64,000 nt of DNA from Sphagnum compactum (Eukaryota; Bryophyta; Sphagnopsida; Sphagnales), in the NCBI GenBank assembly GCA_965153455.1, contig OZ234493.1, positions 16,110,213 to 16,174,212 on the forward strand. The letters are read 5' to 3'. The notes under the pieces are model-generated. The model was not told the origin of the DNA, did no database searches, and worked only from the letters and a program-made list of their open reading frames with translations. Below, piece by piece: positions 25,264-36,865 of this stretch (position 1 is its first letter; each line of letters opens with the position of its first letter). The translations under genes and the position numbers were made by a program.

Positions 25264-25480
25264 CAAGTCAGCATTGGGGCATACAGCAAACCCAATGGCT
25301 TTACTACCATGGGCTCATTTTGAATACACAAATTTTGCAGTTAGCTTTGATGAATGTTTGAACAGATCCAGTGAAATTAAATGAAGCCAAGAAATTGAAT
25401 TTGATGAGCGTGTCTGAAGACTTCTAAGTATATATGTAAATACAGTACAACAGCTAATCCTAAACCCTTGTGCTTGAAAA

Positions 25481-28400
25481 TTATAAGGGCTTCTTAGGAC
25501 CTAGGCCCAGTTTTGCCCATGTTCTCTGTGAGATGTTCCGCAGTGATGAACCTCTTTGGGACTTTGCACTATTGATGATTTTCTTCTCATCCTCGTGGAT
25601 TGGCAGTTCATCTTTGTCAATGGCGAAAGTTGGATTGTAGTTGGATTCTCTGTCGCCATCTGAATACAGCTCTTGTGAATACATAACCTGATCTTCGTCA
25701 TGATCTAACAATTGTGATGATTTTTGCTTCTTCCACCCAATGTGCGTCACTTTCCCTAACCACCCACCTTTCTTTCTCTGGGCAGATGGCAACCCGTTTT
25801 GCAACAACTCAGAGTTGTTGTCTGGATCATCTTGTACCATGAAATCTGTGCCATTTGGAGTCAGATCAAGAGTTCGAGTTTGATCATCCTCATCGTCTGG
25901 ATCTGTGTGTTTCTGACTGCTTAAAATCGGTGTCAAGGTTTGCGGATGAACAAACATCTTGAATGGCAGTGGTGCTGGTGGTGGTTCTTCATCTGGTGCA
26001 ATTGAGGAGGTAGCAATAGCACCAGGCTCTAAAATAAGCTTCACTGGTCCATTGTTCTTAGGCAGAGATGGCGGGAGAAGCTCTCCTGAATCCTCCACAC
26101 TACCTGCAACTGATGGGTCGCCCTCTTTCTCCATAGCTGTAAGGCTCTCTTGAGAACCTCCACCACTTCTTTTACGCCGGTGAAATATTTGCAAAATCCC
26201 TGATTTTCGTACTCCTTCTCGCTCATTTTTCACTTTCTCTGGTAAATTACTGCTTTTGTTTCCTAACTTCTGGGTGGTGGGCCAATTTTTCGGAGATGCT
26301 TTCCCCGGATGAAGAATCATGAAGGCACCTGGTGGTCCAATCGCCACATCAATGATTTCACTCACTTCACCTTCATGCAGTGGTGGCTGTACTTCTGGCA
26401 CAAGACTTTGTGTTGTCTCTGGACCACCAGCTGAAGAAGTCCTACTGTGAGAAGACTTGTCTTTTGTTTGCCTCTGATCAACATGAGCATTATTAGCAGC
26501 AGGTGGTAGCTCAGGTTTCAGTCTCTTTACAAATGCATCAGATGATACTGTTGAAAATTCTGTTGACACAGTGTTTCCATCCATGTACAGTTCTCGAGTC
26601 CCCAGCTGCTGCCCAAGCCAAAAACACCATATCTAAGTTCAGAATCCAAAGATATGATAATGATATCTTTATCATTGAACCCTAAACCCTAAACTCTTAG
26701 CTTTTATCGTTTAGCCCTAAACCCTAAACCCTAAATCATATTCATGAAAATAAATCTGATGATGCAAACAGAAATTCATGTTGTGTGTTTTGAACAACAC
26801 CATCAAAAAAACTAATGCAAAAAAACCCACCTGTGCCACTTTAATTCTTTCATTTTCTTTAAATTTAAATTGAATTTTTTCCCCCCATCATCTCTATCTG
26901 AAGTTAATAACAGCACTTCATACATACCTCTGAGGCTGCAAGATTGCTTTGATTGTCTTCAAATAGAGCAATATTCTCTACAAGGATCGCAAAGTGTAGC
27001 TGGCCAACTTTCTTCATCTGTTTCTTAACTTGCATTTCAAGAGGAAAAGTCTCTTCACGCAATTCGCCATGTCTATAATCACTAACACGCACTGTGCACC
27101 AACTAAGCAGCACCACCAGTCCAACATACACATCAAAACAGATCAGTCGTGTGAATGCCAATTGAGCTGTAGATTGCAAAATAAAATCAAGCTCCACAAG
27201 GGTCCAAGTGAACCAGATCAGGATAGAAATATATGACCCACAAGCCAAGATTTAATCAAGGGTGCAAAATTCACTCCAAAAAAACTATTTGTATTATGTC
27301 AATTTTTTTCATGGCTTAAGTGGCAATGAAATAAGATACTTCTTGAAATTACATCCAACATTTATTTCTAAGCAACAAAATTAGCATAAAATTAGTTTTG
27401 TACAACAATAAAATGGCAGCGATAAAAAACAGCACATAATTAGCATAAATTAGCATAAAAGGAATTTTGTACAACACTCATTCATTCTGGAAGACTATAT
27501 ACCTGTCATGGACACGCATCTTGAGAATGTTTGGGTGATCCCAGTTGTAGATTGGCAAATGAAACTTTTCATTCCATGTGGGGTTTGCACTTTTCTTCTT
27601 CACTGTCGTTTTTTTGCTACTTGACCCAAGAGCAATCGTTACAAATGGATCTGGCAAATCACACAAAATGAGAAAACCTTAAACCCTAGGCTCACTATTA
27701 TAAAATTTAAAAATTCATATAAAGTGAAAACACATTATTGGGTCTAAAAATGAATCTGAAAATTCACACAAATGCCTTGAACCCTAAGCTAACTTTTTTT
27801 AATTTTTCAAATTGCATTTAATAGTGAAATATAGTAGCAGGACAAAAAATATGAATTTGACAAATCAAACAAAATGAAAAAAACCCGTAGCTTAATTTTA
27901 AAAAAACAAATTGCATTCAATAGTGAAAACATAGTATTGGCTCCAAAAATAAGCTTCATAACAGAGCATATATTAGGTCAGACGTTTCATGTACCATTCT
28001 TGTCTGTAGTCCGGAGTTGTTTTGCATCCAGGATGTCGAGGTGTAGAATTGCAGTTGCAGGTGCCTTGTCATCTGCAATGAAACCAATCCAGTGGCAACG
28101 ATTCTCATCAATCCATAGTCATGATGTATACTCACACCATTATGTACTAAGAGCTCACAAGTACTCATAATCATAATTCTACACATATTTTGAGAAACTC
28201 ATGGCAGCATCATAATCATTTTGTATATAATCCTTTGAGAAATTCCCAGCATCATTTGCTTGAGATGCATTGCAATGCTTTTGCAGTATAGTTTAAGTAG
28301 ACTGCTCTGAATAGAAGAGTACATGAGACTAGATTTACCTTGTGCAAATGCTGTCCTCTGCTCTGATGTCATGTTTGAAAACATAGCATTGTTTGCAATC

Positions 28401-31378
28401 TTCTCCATATCCACAACCAGCAGATTTGGCTGCAATGTAGATCCTTACTTCAGTATTTGTGACCATTTTTAGTGCAATCAATTTCTTTGCCTTCAACCCA
28501 TCTGCCAAATTATTTCATATATGATGAGCAAAACAAAAAGATCAAAATTGAATGCACTCACTTCCACAAGGGACTGCTCCAGCGCAGTCACTATTGTCGC
28601 TTCCTGTAAAAAATCCCCAAAACCCCAATAGAAGGAATTTTTATTATTGGTGGGAGAAAAGATAGAATCTCTGTATTTCTCTTAAAATTAAATTCAAAAC
28701 TCATTTTTGAAAAATGGCACATATATATATATGCAAAAATCTGAACTATCATGAATGAGTTTGTACATATGGACAAGTTTTCAGAAGAAAGGAGAGTGTG
28801 TGTAATTTACCAGCCATCTTGCAGCCCCTGGAATGTAAGTAACATCAATCCCACCTCTGTACAAAGGACAGGCTGTCATTTGGACATATGGCAGCTGAGC
28901 AAAGCAAAAGCGGATGCGCCCCAAAACCGGCCACCCATTCACAAATTTCACAGCTACTTTGACCTAGAATACAAAGACAAAGCAAAAAATGTCCTCAGAA
29001 AATGAAAACCCAGAAATCTAATAGGTAGTATGAAAGCATGTTAACAAAAAAAATTATTTGGTAAAGAAAATTCAAGTTTTAGCACGAGTGCCAGCTATAC
29101 TTCAAGACAAACACCAGAGAGAAACTGTGTGAGATATGAATTGATGAAGTTTTTGCAACAAGAATGAAAATGCAAGAATGATGCACAGAAAATAGTTTCA
29201 CCTTTCCCTCTATATGTAACTTTGAGATGTAGAAAGTGGTGCGAAAACCACCATAACGACGACGCAATGCCACTGACATCTCAGCACTCATGTCTTCTCC
29301 AGATGCAAATTCCATTGCTGCCTCAATGATCTGCACACCACCCCATGAAGCTCACAAGTTATGACAAATGCTCCTTTGTGGGCTTTTTGCTATTTTCGTG
29401 CTTTTTGATAACTACAATTAACGGGGGGGGGGGGGGGGGGGAGGGAGCGAACAATTTGCAGTTTTGTGGTGCAATTTAGCTCAAAAATAATATTCTGGGA
29501 TTTTGAGAGGAGAGTTGAGAGAGACAGCAGGGAGTACCAATTGATCACCTTCACGTTGCTGATCCAATGCCCGTATGAGAGTGAATACTGGTGCTCGGTT
29601 TCCCAAATGAAGTTTCTGCAACAAGACTTCTTTCTACCCACAACCCCACCAGGTGATCAGCCAAGACTCAACCTGGTTTACAGTACAGATTTTGTCCCTG
29701 TTCAAAAATCATGATAAACATGGCTGAAAAGTTTTCATCTCAAAACCTGAAAGCAGATCAATTGAACAGCGAGCAGCAGCAGCAGCAGCATCTAAAGGCT
29801 TTTATGTGCAAAAAAATTTAATTGAGATTCAAGATTCAGAAAGGTGGGTTTTACCACAAATCTGGGCTTGTATTTAGCCAAAAACCATGGGACTAATGGC
29901 ATTAAGAATTGTTGCGAAGCAAAAGACTCCAGACATACAGGCCAAATGCTCACTATGGCTTGATTTAACCATCGCACTGTCTCTCCATCATCAAGCTGCA
30001 CATTTGATCAAAACAAACAGCTTCTTTGTTAACCAATAAATTTTGGTAACACAGCAAAATCCGGCTAATAAAAAATTTGGACTGCACTTTGATACTTTGT
30101 CCTTCTCTCTAGCACTACTGATCCTCTCTCTCTCTCTAGTCACCCCACCCATTGAAGTACAAAATAAATAAAATTCTGCATCCCTGAATTCAGACTTCTC
30201 TTCTTGAAGTTGGTGATTTTTTTTTTTCTTTCACTTTACCCTTGTCATGTGTGCCTTTCTTCTTTCTTCATGGCGTATCCATCGATGCTCTCTAGTACGT
30301 ACTTGCTTTTCTACCTGCACCCGACAATTAGTATTAAGTCTAACGCTCAACAATTTCCAAACAAAAGACACCCATGATGCTCATCCAACAAGTTTCTTGA
30401 TCATATCTCTCCACCCCATTTCTCTCTTTCTCTCTACACACACACACACACACAAAAACACATATTTAAACACGTCATTTTCACTCTCTTTTTTCCTCAC
30501 AAAATCCAAGTAGTACACGTATTTTGGGAAGGTCCAATTTGAACGCACAAATTCATTTCCACTCTGATCACACCCATCATTTTAAGAGGCTGTTGTTGAT
30601 GACAACCCAACAGAGAAAAACAATGAATATCCATCTGCCTGCTTGAACAACTAGGTCAATTTGTCCCACATCCTCCCTCTACAGCTTAAACCCTAGCTCT
30701 CGACACTACTGGGGGTTAGTTGTCATAAGAAATCCATGAAATCAATATGAAATCAAACTCAATTTCAAGCTCCAAGCAAAACCCAATTGCCAGTACTTGC
30801 TCACCAACAGGCTTCTAAATTCTTCCCTGAACTGCTCGAGTGGAGAAGTCAATCAGCTTCACCACCAACAACAACATAGCTGGTGTGTATGAGTTCATGT
30901 GAAGAAATTTCAAGCTAATTTCTTGCAAGCTCTTTCTTGCTCCTCATCACCAAAAAGAAGAAGATTCTACAAATTTGACTTCTGCTTGAAACTGTGGATT
31001 AGTTGAGCTTCACCAACCAACCAACCATAGGTACAAGCAAAGCTCTTTGTGGAACTTTTTCTTTCTGCAAGCTTGCGGAAGTGGAATAGTTGAGCTTCAC
31101 GAAAATATGAAGCTCATGTCCACTTTCAAGCTTTCTTGCAACTAGCTCTCCAGCTTTTGTGCACAACAATGTCAAAATCTTTATTGTTAGGAAACCAGAA
31201 AATCATGGCCAAGGAGAGAGAGAGAGAGATATTTGAAAGAGCAAGGGTTTTGGTCATGCACCACAGTTGGGGTTTTGCAAGGGAAATGGTGACAAAAACA
31301 GCAAGGATTGTGTGTGGGGGGGGGGGGAGAGAGAGAAGAGAGTAAATGGTGCAGGAAGCTGGATTGTGTGTGTGGAGG

Positions 31379-31413
<35 letters not shown>

Positions 31414-31750
31414 TGGGGAGAATCAGAAGAGATGGTGAAGAGGAAGAGGAAGATGGAGAAGAGAAAGGAAGCACCTGATACAAGTAGATGAAGATAATGA
31501 CCACAACGAAGATGGAGTTGATGGAGAAGGCAGATGCAATCCAAGTGAGGATCAAAGCTCCTCCTACATGAAGCATGAAGGGAAGAGACCGCCCATGACC
31601 TGACTCCTGCTGCTCCTGCTGCATCGATGATGATGCAGTTCCTCCATCATTATCGACTGCACGGTTGCCTGCCATGCTTTCTTCTTCTTCTTCTTCTTGC
31701 ATAGCTGCCGCAGCTGCTGGTGGTACAGCAGCTTGATCTGACGTTTCCAT
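25481..31750 (-). CDS. NTMC2T6: Plant synaptotagmin-like SMP/C2 protein (NTMC2 type 6), 12 exons
   Basis: Predicted membrane-anchored tether and lipid-transfer protein; the family is ER- or organelle-associated. Exons, high to low: 31750-31475, 30314-30240, 29995-29855, 29615-29538, 29330-29202, 28963-28811, 28603-28562, 28429-28339, 28072-27995, 27650-27503, 27102-26928, 26608-25481. They total 2514 nt (837 residues plus stop) in phase throughout. Residues about 60-90 form an N-terminal transmembrane segment. A 25-residue basic exon follows. The SMP domain spans about 118-325 (ETVRWLNQAI, MPLVPWFLAKYKP, GEDMSAEMS, LPYVQMT, PNLLVVDMEK). A C2 domain spans about 329-445 (DPFVTIALG, NPTWNEKFHLPIYNWD). 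A long disordered tail (about 463-837), rich in Ser, Asp and Lys, is encoded by the last exon. The layout matches Arabidopsis At1g53590-like proteins from memory. The exon 10/11 junction lacks about ten residues found in relatives, so a microexon may be missing. Intron 1 is long (1160 nt). Confidence 0.87.
26679..26736 (+). repeat. Interstitial telomere-type repeats (CCCTAAA) in intron 11 of NTMC2T6
   Basis: Two short runs of the plant telomere unit, at 26679-26695 and 26715-26736, separated by about 20 bases, lie inside the last intron of the NTMC2T6-like gene. Isolated teloboxes are common in plant promoters. A double run inside an intron is less usual. Confidence 0.75.
29423..29441. repeat. 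19-base G run in NTMC2T6 intron 4
   Basis: Uninterrupted G on plus (C on the transcribed strand). Similar runs lie at 41068-41084 (G) and 46040-46053 (C). Confidence 0.85.
31383..31411. repeat. GA microsatellite in NTMC2T6 intron 1
   Basis: About 14 GA units (CT on the transcribed strand), close to the exon 1 donor. Confidence 0.9.
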
Positions 31751-32200
31751 CTCAATTCCCCACCTCTCTCAGCTGCAGCTACATGCTCCCGCCAATCCAC
31801 AAACTCTCCAGCGGCAGCAGAGTGGTTTTTGCACACAGCAGCAGAAGAGCACACAGACTACAGACTGATGTGTTTGTAGCTGCTTTGATGCAGGAAGAAC
31901 TAGAAACCCTTGAAATTCTCCCAACTACTTCTGGGCAAAAAAAAGAAGCTTCAGATTCAAGCAAAGTCTGCAGCAGCAAAAAGACGAAAAGTCCTTCTCG
32001 CACAAAACTAGCGTAATGTAACTTTGCTAACCCATTTCTACAGGGACCCAAGGTCGTCGAGGCAACACATTGCCATGAGAGATGGAAACAATCCTCTTCT
32101 TCTTCTTTCTTCTTCTTCTTCTTCTTCTTCACTTACAAGGCATGGTGGTTTGCGTAATTTGGAAACCATGAAAGCACAAATGGGTCAAAAGGACGACGGG
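31751..32200 (-). promoter_or_regulatory. 5' leader region of the NTMC2T6-like gene
   Basis: Immediately upstream of the ATG at 31748-31750. It holds CT/GAA-type simple repeats, including a CTT run at about 32095-32130. No conserved coding signal is visible. Open frames here are low-complexity shadows. The transcription start is not resolved. Confidence 0.35.
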
Positions 32201-32244
32201 CTTTGAATGGGGGCTCCATCATCCATGAACATTCAAGCAGTCCG

Positions 32245-32525
32245 ACACACACACACACACCCAAAGACAAAGAGCAGAAAAGTAAACGTGGGTGTGGAAT
32301 GGAATTGCGCTAGCGAGCGGAGCTCGATCTGTCGGCCGCAGACATACCGCGGATCCTCGATGCACGCGCTCGCTCGCGCGACCAGACCGGACGCGACCGC
32401 AGAGAGAATCCGCGGCACCTCTGCTGCAGCAACCGCACAGAAAGCCGCGGAAGGAAGATCTGCCCAAGCGAAAACAAATACACGTTACCGTGTGAAAACA
32501 GCTACCCGCGAACCAAAACATTAAT
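32245..32525. promoter_or_regulatory. CpG-rich block upstream of the NTMC2T6-like gene
   Basis: A sharp island of high GC and many CG dinucleotides (for example gcgagcggagctcgatc, cgcgctcgctcgcgcg) between AT-rich flanks, starting with an AC microsatellite at 32245-32260. Both strands stay open through it, which high GC alone explains. It lies about 0.5-0.8 kb upstream of a minus-strand start codon, so a promoter-associated CpG island is the likeliest reading. A plus-strand small ORF (32207-32524) is possible but has no recognisable family. Confidence 0.4.
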
Positions 32526-33517
32526 TTACTGTGTGAAAACAGCTCATAGGTAACTTAGTGTCAGGGCGGCGGTTTTTAAAAATTATATTTAATTTTTTTG
32601 TTTTTATTTCTAATTTAAAATTTGTAGATTCTAAAGTTTGGCAAAAATTTCCAAATTTGGAATTTACACTAAAAAAACCCAATTTTTTTCAATTTTTTTT
32701 GTGAAAGAAAAACCCCCCTCCCCAAAAAGCTGCTGAATAAAGTGTTGATATTTTTTCTTTCTTTGTTTTTTTTTTCCCTCTGCACCCAATATGGTTTCTA
32801 TACTTTTAAAGTATTTTTTTAAGTGAATTTTTATTCTAAAATAAAATTTAAAAATAGCATCATCTACCTACATACCAACCACTTTTCATTTATTATGTGG
32901 ATTTTTTATTTTTTCTCTTTTTTTATCTATAATTTTCTCTCCACATAAGATTGGTTTTAAAATATTATTTTAAATAAATAAATAAATAGAAAAATAGCAT
33001 CAAATCTTCATATCTCTTGCTCTTTAATTTTATTCCTTTAAAAAAAACTTGTACACCTATTCTTAGGGAAATATTATTTAAAAAAAATTCCTTAGGATTA
33101 GACTTAGGAACTCTAGCCTAAGTTGTGTTTGTTTTTTTTTTGGGGCATATCACTAATAATAAATAATTCCCAATTAAAGAATTTACTAGACCTGGGCTTG
33201 CATTTCAACCCAACCTTCCTGATACCAGGTGATAACTGGGGTTGGGTTCCTTGACTTTGGAAGAAGAAAGAATAATTAAGAAGAAATCAAAGCATTTAGG
33301 TACAAAGGAGAGAGAAAAGATGCTTGTCTTCTATAACAAGTAAGTAACATGGGAGGGTAAGGTTTTTCTTTCTTTCTTTCTTGTTTCTTTAGTAGTAGCC
33401 TAGTTGAGAAGCTTTCTTCTTCTTCTTCTTCCCAAGGGACTTGCAATGCACGAGACCCAAGATCAAAGAATGAAAGTAGAGTTGGAGTTTTGAGTGTCAA
33501 GCTTGCTCTAATTAAGG

Positions 33518-34190
33518 CCCACTTTAGATGGGTTTTCCCTGGGTCCAAATTCCTAAGAACCAATTTGGACTCATTTGAAGCAACTTGAATCCTTGAGTTA
33601 AACCCAGGTTTGGACCTTGGCTTGCATCTTGGTTCTTCAAATCATGAGCTCTCACTCCCTTTTAGCTCCATTTTTTCTGGGTCGAAATTGATTGATTTTC
33701 CCTTTCAAAATGGTGCCATGTACGTTTAGCCTTGATTTGCCACTTTTTGGTCTCAGACTCTCATCTAAAGGTTGTGGCTCCAATTTATGGTTCTTGTCCA
33801 ATAGGATTACTCTATTTCATTGAACTCTGGACCCTTAGTAGACCCTCATCTAAAGTGGGCCCTAAACCCTAAGGCCCACTTAAGGTGAGTCCAAGGTCCA
33901 AATCCCTAGGAACCAATTTGTACTCATTTGCAGCAAATTGAATCCTTGAGTTCGACTCTACATTGAACCCTAGCTTTGCATCTTGGTTCTCTAAAGCATG
34001 AGCTCTCCATTGAGCTCTTTATTCTTTTTGGGGGGGGCAAGAGGGGAGTTTGAACCAATTGATTTAGGGCCAAAATTGGAGGGATTTTGGCACAATTTTA
34101 GCCTCCATTTGCCACTTTTTGGTTTTTTAAAATCCCGTGGGTCCAATTTATGGCTCTCAGCCAATCATAGGATTACTCTATTTCATGGGA
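33518..34190 (+). repeat. Tandem duplication of about 350 bp, diverged
   Basis: Two blocks (about 33518-33830 and 33868-34190) share, in order, AACCAATTTG(G/T)ACTCATTTG, AATCCTTGAGTT, GCATCTTGGTTCT, CATGAGCTCTC, GCCACTTTTTGG and AGGATTACTCTATTTCAT. Confidence 0.75.
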
Positions 34191-36516
34191 TTACTCTAGG
34201 ACAAGGTTTATTTATAGAGTTAGTGCAAAAGATACACACACACACACATACTTTGTGTGGAATAGGCTTGTGCCTAGGGGTGAGAAAAATAGCCTAGTTT
34301 TAGAAAAAAGGGTGGGATTCTTTTGAGGAGTCAACAACAACTTTAGTAAATTGCCACTTACATGCTTTAATGTAATAACCTCATGGGCTTTATGTGCATA
34401 TGTGCAAAGGGAAAAAAAAAAAAACAATTGGGTTCATGCAATTGTTTCAAATCCATAGGCAAATTGTTTTTTTAATTTTAGCAATTTGCCTTAGTGAACT
34501 AGTAGTACTTGCATGTTGCATGCAAAAGCAAGGAGGAGCTATTTTTAAACAAGAATTTGGTGCTTTCAACACATCTAGTATCTATCTATTCTCTCAGATT
34601 TTACTTGGTGCACAAACCTTCACAATTCATTTTGCATACAAAATTTCAACCTTGCAACCTCCTCCAAGTAGGCTATGCAGAATTTAAGACAGGGGGTTCT
34701 GGCACATCTATCTATGAAGCAAAGGTAGCTTGTTTGTTTTGTTTTGTTTTGTTGTGTACCGATGAGATCCACCGAATCGGGATGCTTCAGATTGTGTTCT
34801 TGGTCTCTTTGGAAAGTTCTCGAGGAGGAGGGGTGCCATTGGCTTGGTTCCCATGCTGTTTGGACTTGCGTGCAAAAGTTCTTGAATATTGAATGATTTT
34901 TTCACTGAAAATTAATTAAATCACAGCTGAAATTTTGGAGGAATTCGAATTTTCCTTTGGTGTCGTTGGAAAGATCTTGATGAGCAGGATTTAATGGCAT
35001 TTACTTGGTAAGATTTGGATTCAGAATGTGAGAGATATTGATTTTTAAGTGATTTCTACTGCTGAAAATTCAAATAAATTCCAGAAAACCAGGTTTTGGA
35101 AAGAAAAATCAGTTGAGAGCGTGGTAGCACTTGAAGGCTTACCATTCAATTCAAGCATAATTTCCTCTCATATTCGGCTGTTCAAAAAATCGATACATAT
35201 ATTACAAAACAATGTTCCACATGTTGAGTTTCCCTATTTTGTAATGGGTTCGTTCACACATGGGCCAACAGCACAGGCCACACTAGTTACTTGTGATGTT
35301 TGCTTTCTATATAAGATTCCAGTTTTCTATGAAAGCAGGTAGGTAGGTAGGTAGGTAAGTAGGTATTAGGTTTTTGTAAATTTTTTAAGGTTTGAGAGTA
35401 AGCATGTACTCTTTGGAGAAGGTGACAGCTAAGTTGTCTTTATGAGTAAATTGTCACATTCAATGGGGTTGTACAATTTGGGTACCTTCACACGAAATTC
35501 AGTCTTGAGGTGTGTGTAGATTGGCGGTAAGTATGCCACCCACTTTCCAAACCCATTGGTGAATATGTTTTGCTATGTCAACTTTATTAACTCCTCTATG
35601 GGAGATGTGTCAATCATCTCCTATTTTTAGGAGCTGTCAGATTGGAAACAATTATGATAGTTGGATCGATGAAGAAGCATTATTATGATAACATTATGAT
35701 GAACCCTGGTGAACTTCATCAAACAAAGCACCCACTCAAGGGGGAAAGGAAGAACAAAGAGAAGGGATTCAAGGGACCCGGCCAAATCTGGGCGGGGAAG
35801 CCCAAACAACCAAAAGGGTTTGAGTTATTAGAGTTATCTCCAAAGTCACCCTGTCTTCACCCTGTCTTCACCCTGTCTTTGGGCCTCCTTTCAGCCCCTC
35901 TTTCAGTGGTATCTGCAAAGTAATGAACTTTTATTGAATCTCAGTGTGAAATGCTGAAACTAAGCATTTAATGCACAAGGTTCGAGAGTAATTACAGTAC
36001 TCGTGTAGGTAAGAATAATGAAAATATATGTAGTGTCAGCAGAGGCGTCCATGAAAAAGGAAAGGCCGGATGAAACTCAGCTTACCACCAAAATTATTGG
36101 TCTTTTGAGTTTTACCCTACGTAGTCAAAATGCTAATGTACTTTTTGGCCGGTTTATTTTTTATCTCACCCCATGTATGACCAAACTCGGGATTCTTCTC
36201 GTGCTGTGTTTTCCTTACTTCACGGATAAGTCTATTGTGTAACGTATTGTGTAAAGAGAGGTTTGAGTTCAAAGCCTTCAACCCTAATGCTTTTTTGCCC
36301 CAATCCCTTATGCCTTGTGATTTACCTATATGTTTGAGGCGCATGATGACAATCGTCTCGTGCTTTCGAATGGGTACCCAAAATGGCCTCACTCTGATGC
36401 CTTATACACAAGTCTTTCTAATTTATGGTACATTTTGTAGTTATGTACTTAATCCAAAATTCTCACATGAATGATATGTCCATAATTAGGAGTATCAATG
36501 TGTAAGGTAAGGCCTT
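34191..36516. other. Spacer without recognisable genes
   Basis: AT-rich spacer holding an AC microsatellite (about 34231-34250), a TAGG run (35337-35365) and a tripled CACCCTGTCTT word near 35850-35880. Short open frames show no family resemblance. A CGTTGGAAAGATCTT word near 34967 resembles words in the GC-rich insertion at 19680-20513. Confidence 0.4.
35337..35365 (+). repeat. TAGG tetranucleotide run
   Basis: Five AGGT units followed by a variant. This is the cleanest example of the TAGG-type repeats spread over the window. Confidence 0.85.
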
Positions 36517-36865
36517 AGGATGAGAGTGTTACCAAAGCAAGGGCTTGCATGAGCCCATAGATGAGTGTGGACCCAACTATGGTAATGCCCTCATCCAAGG
36601 GCCTTACCTATCATAAAGAATGAGGCAAACTAGGATGAGGGCAATACCAAAGTAAGGGCCTACATGAGACGAGAGAGCTGGGTGTGGACCCAACGTTGGT
36701 AATGCCCACATCCAAGGGCCATACCTGTCATAAAGAATGAGGCTAACTAGGATGAGGGCAATACCAAAGTAAACGGCCTGCACAAGGCAATAGCTAAGTG
36801 TGGACCCAACTCTCGTAATGCTCTCGTAATGCTCTCCTTGCCTGTCATAAAGAATGAGGCTAATG
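36517..36865 (+). repeat. About 116-bp tandem repeat, 3 copies
   Basis: Units start near 36517, 36632 and 36749 with AGGATGAGGGCAATACCAAA and contain GTGTGGACCCAAC and CATAAAGAATGAGGC. The third copy has an internal TCTCGTAATGC duplication. Confidence 0.85.

Noticed and set aside
31187-31474. Continuation of the NTMC2T6 first-exon frame past the donor (Ser/Leu/Pro-rich)
   Set aside because: It is translated CT-repeat intron DNA; the CAG/GTGCTT donor at 31475 joins in phase to a family-like exon.
32207-32524. Overlapping open frames on both strands in the CpG-rich block (plus 105 codons, minus 100 codons)
   Set aside because: High GC lengthens frames on both strands; neither has a family motif, and the block sits where a promoter is expected.
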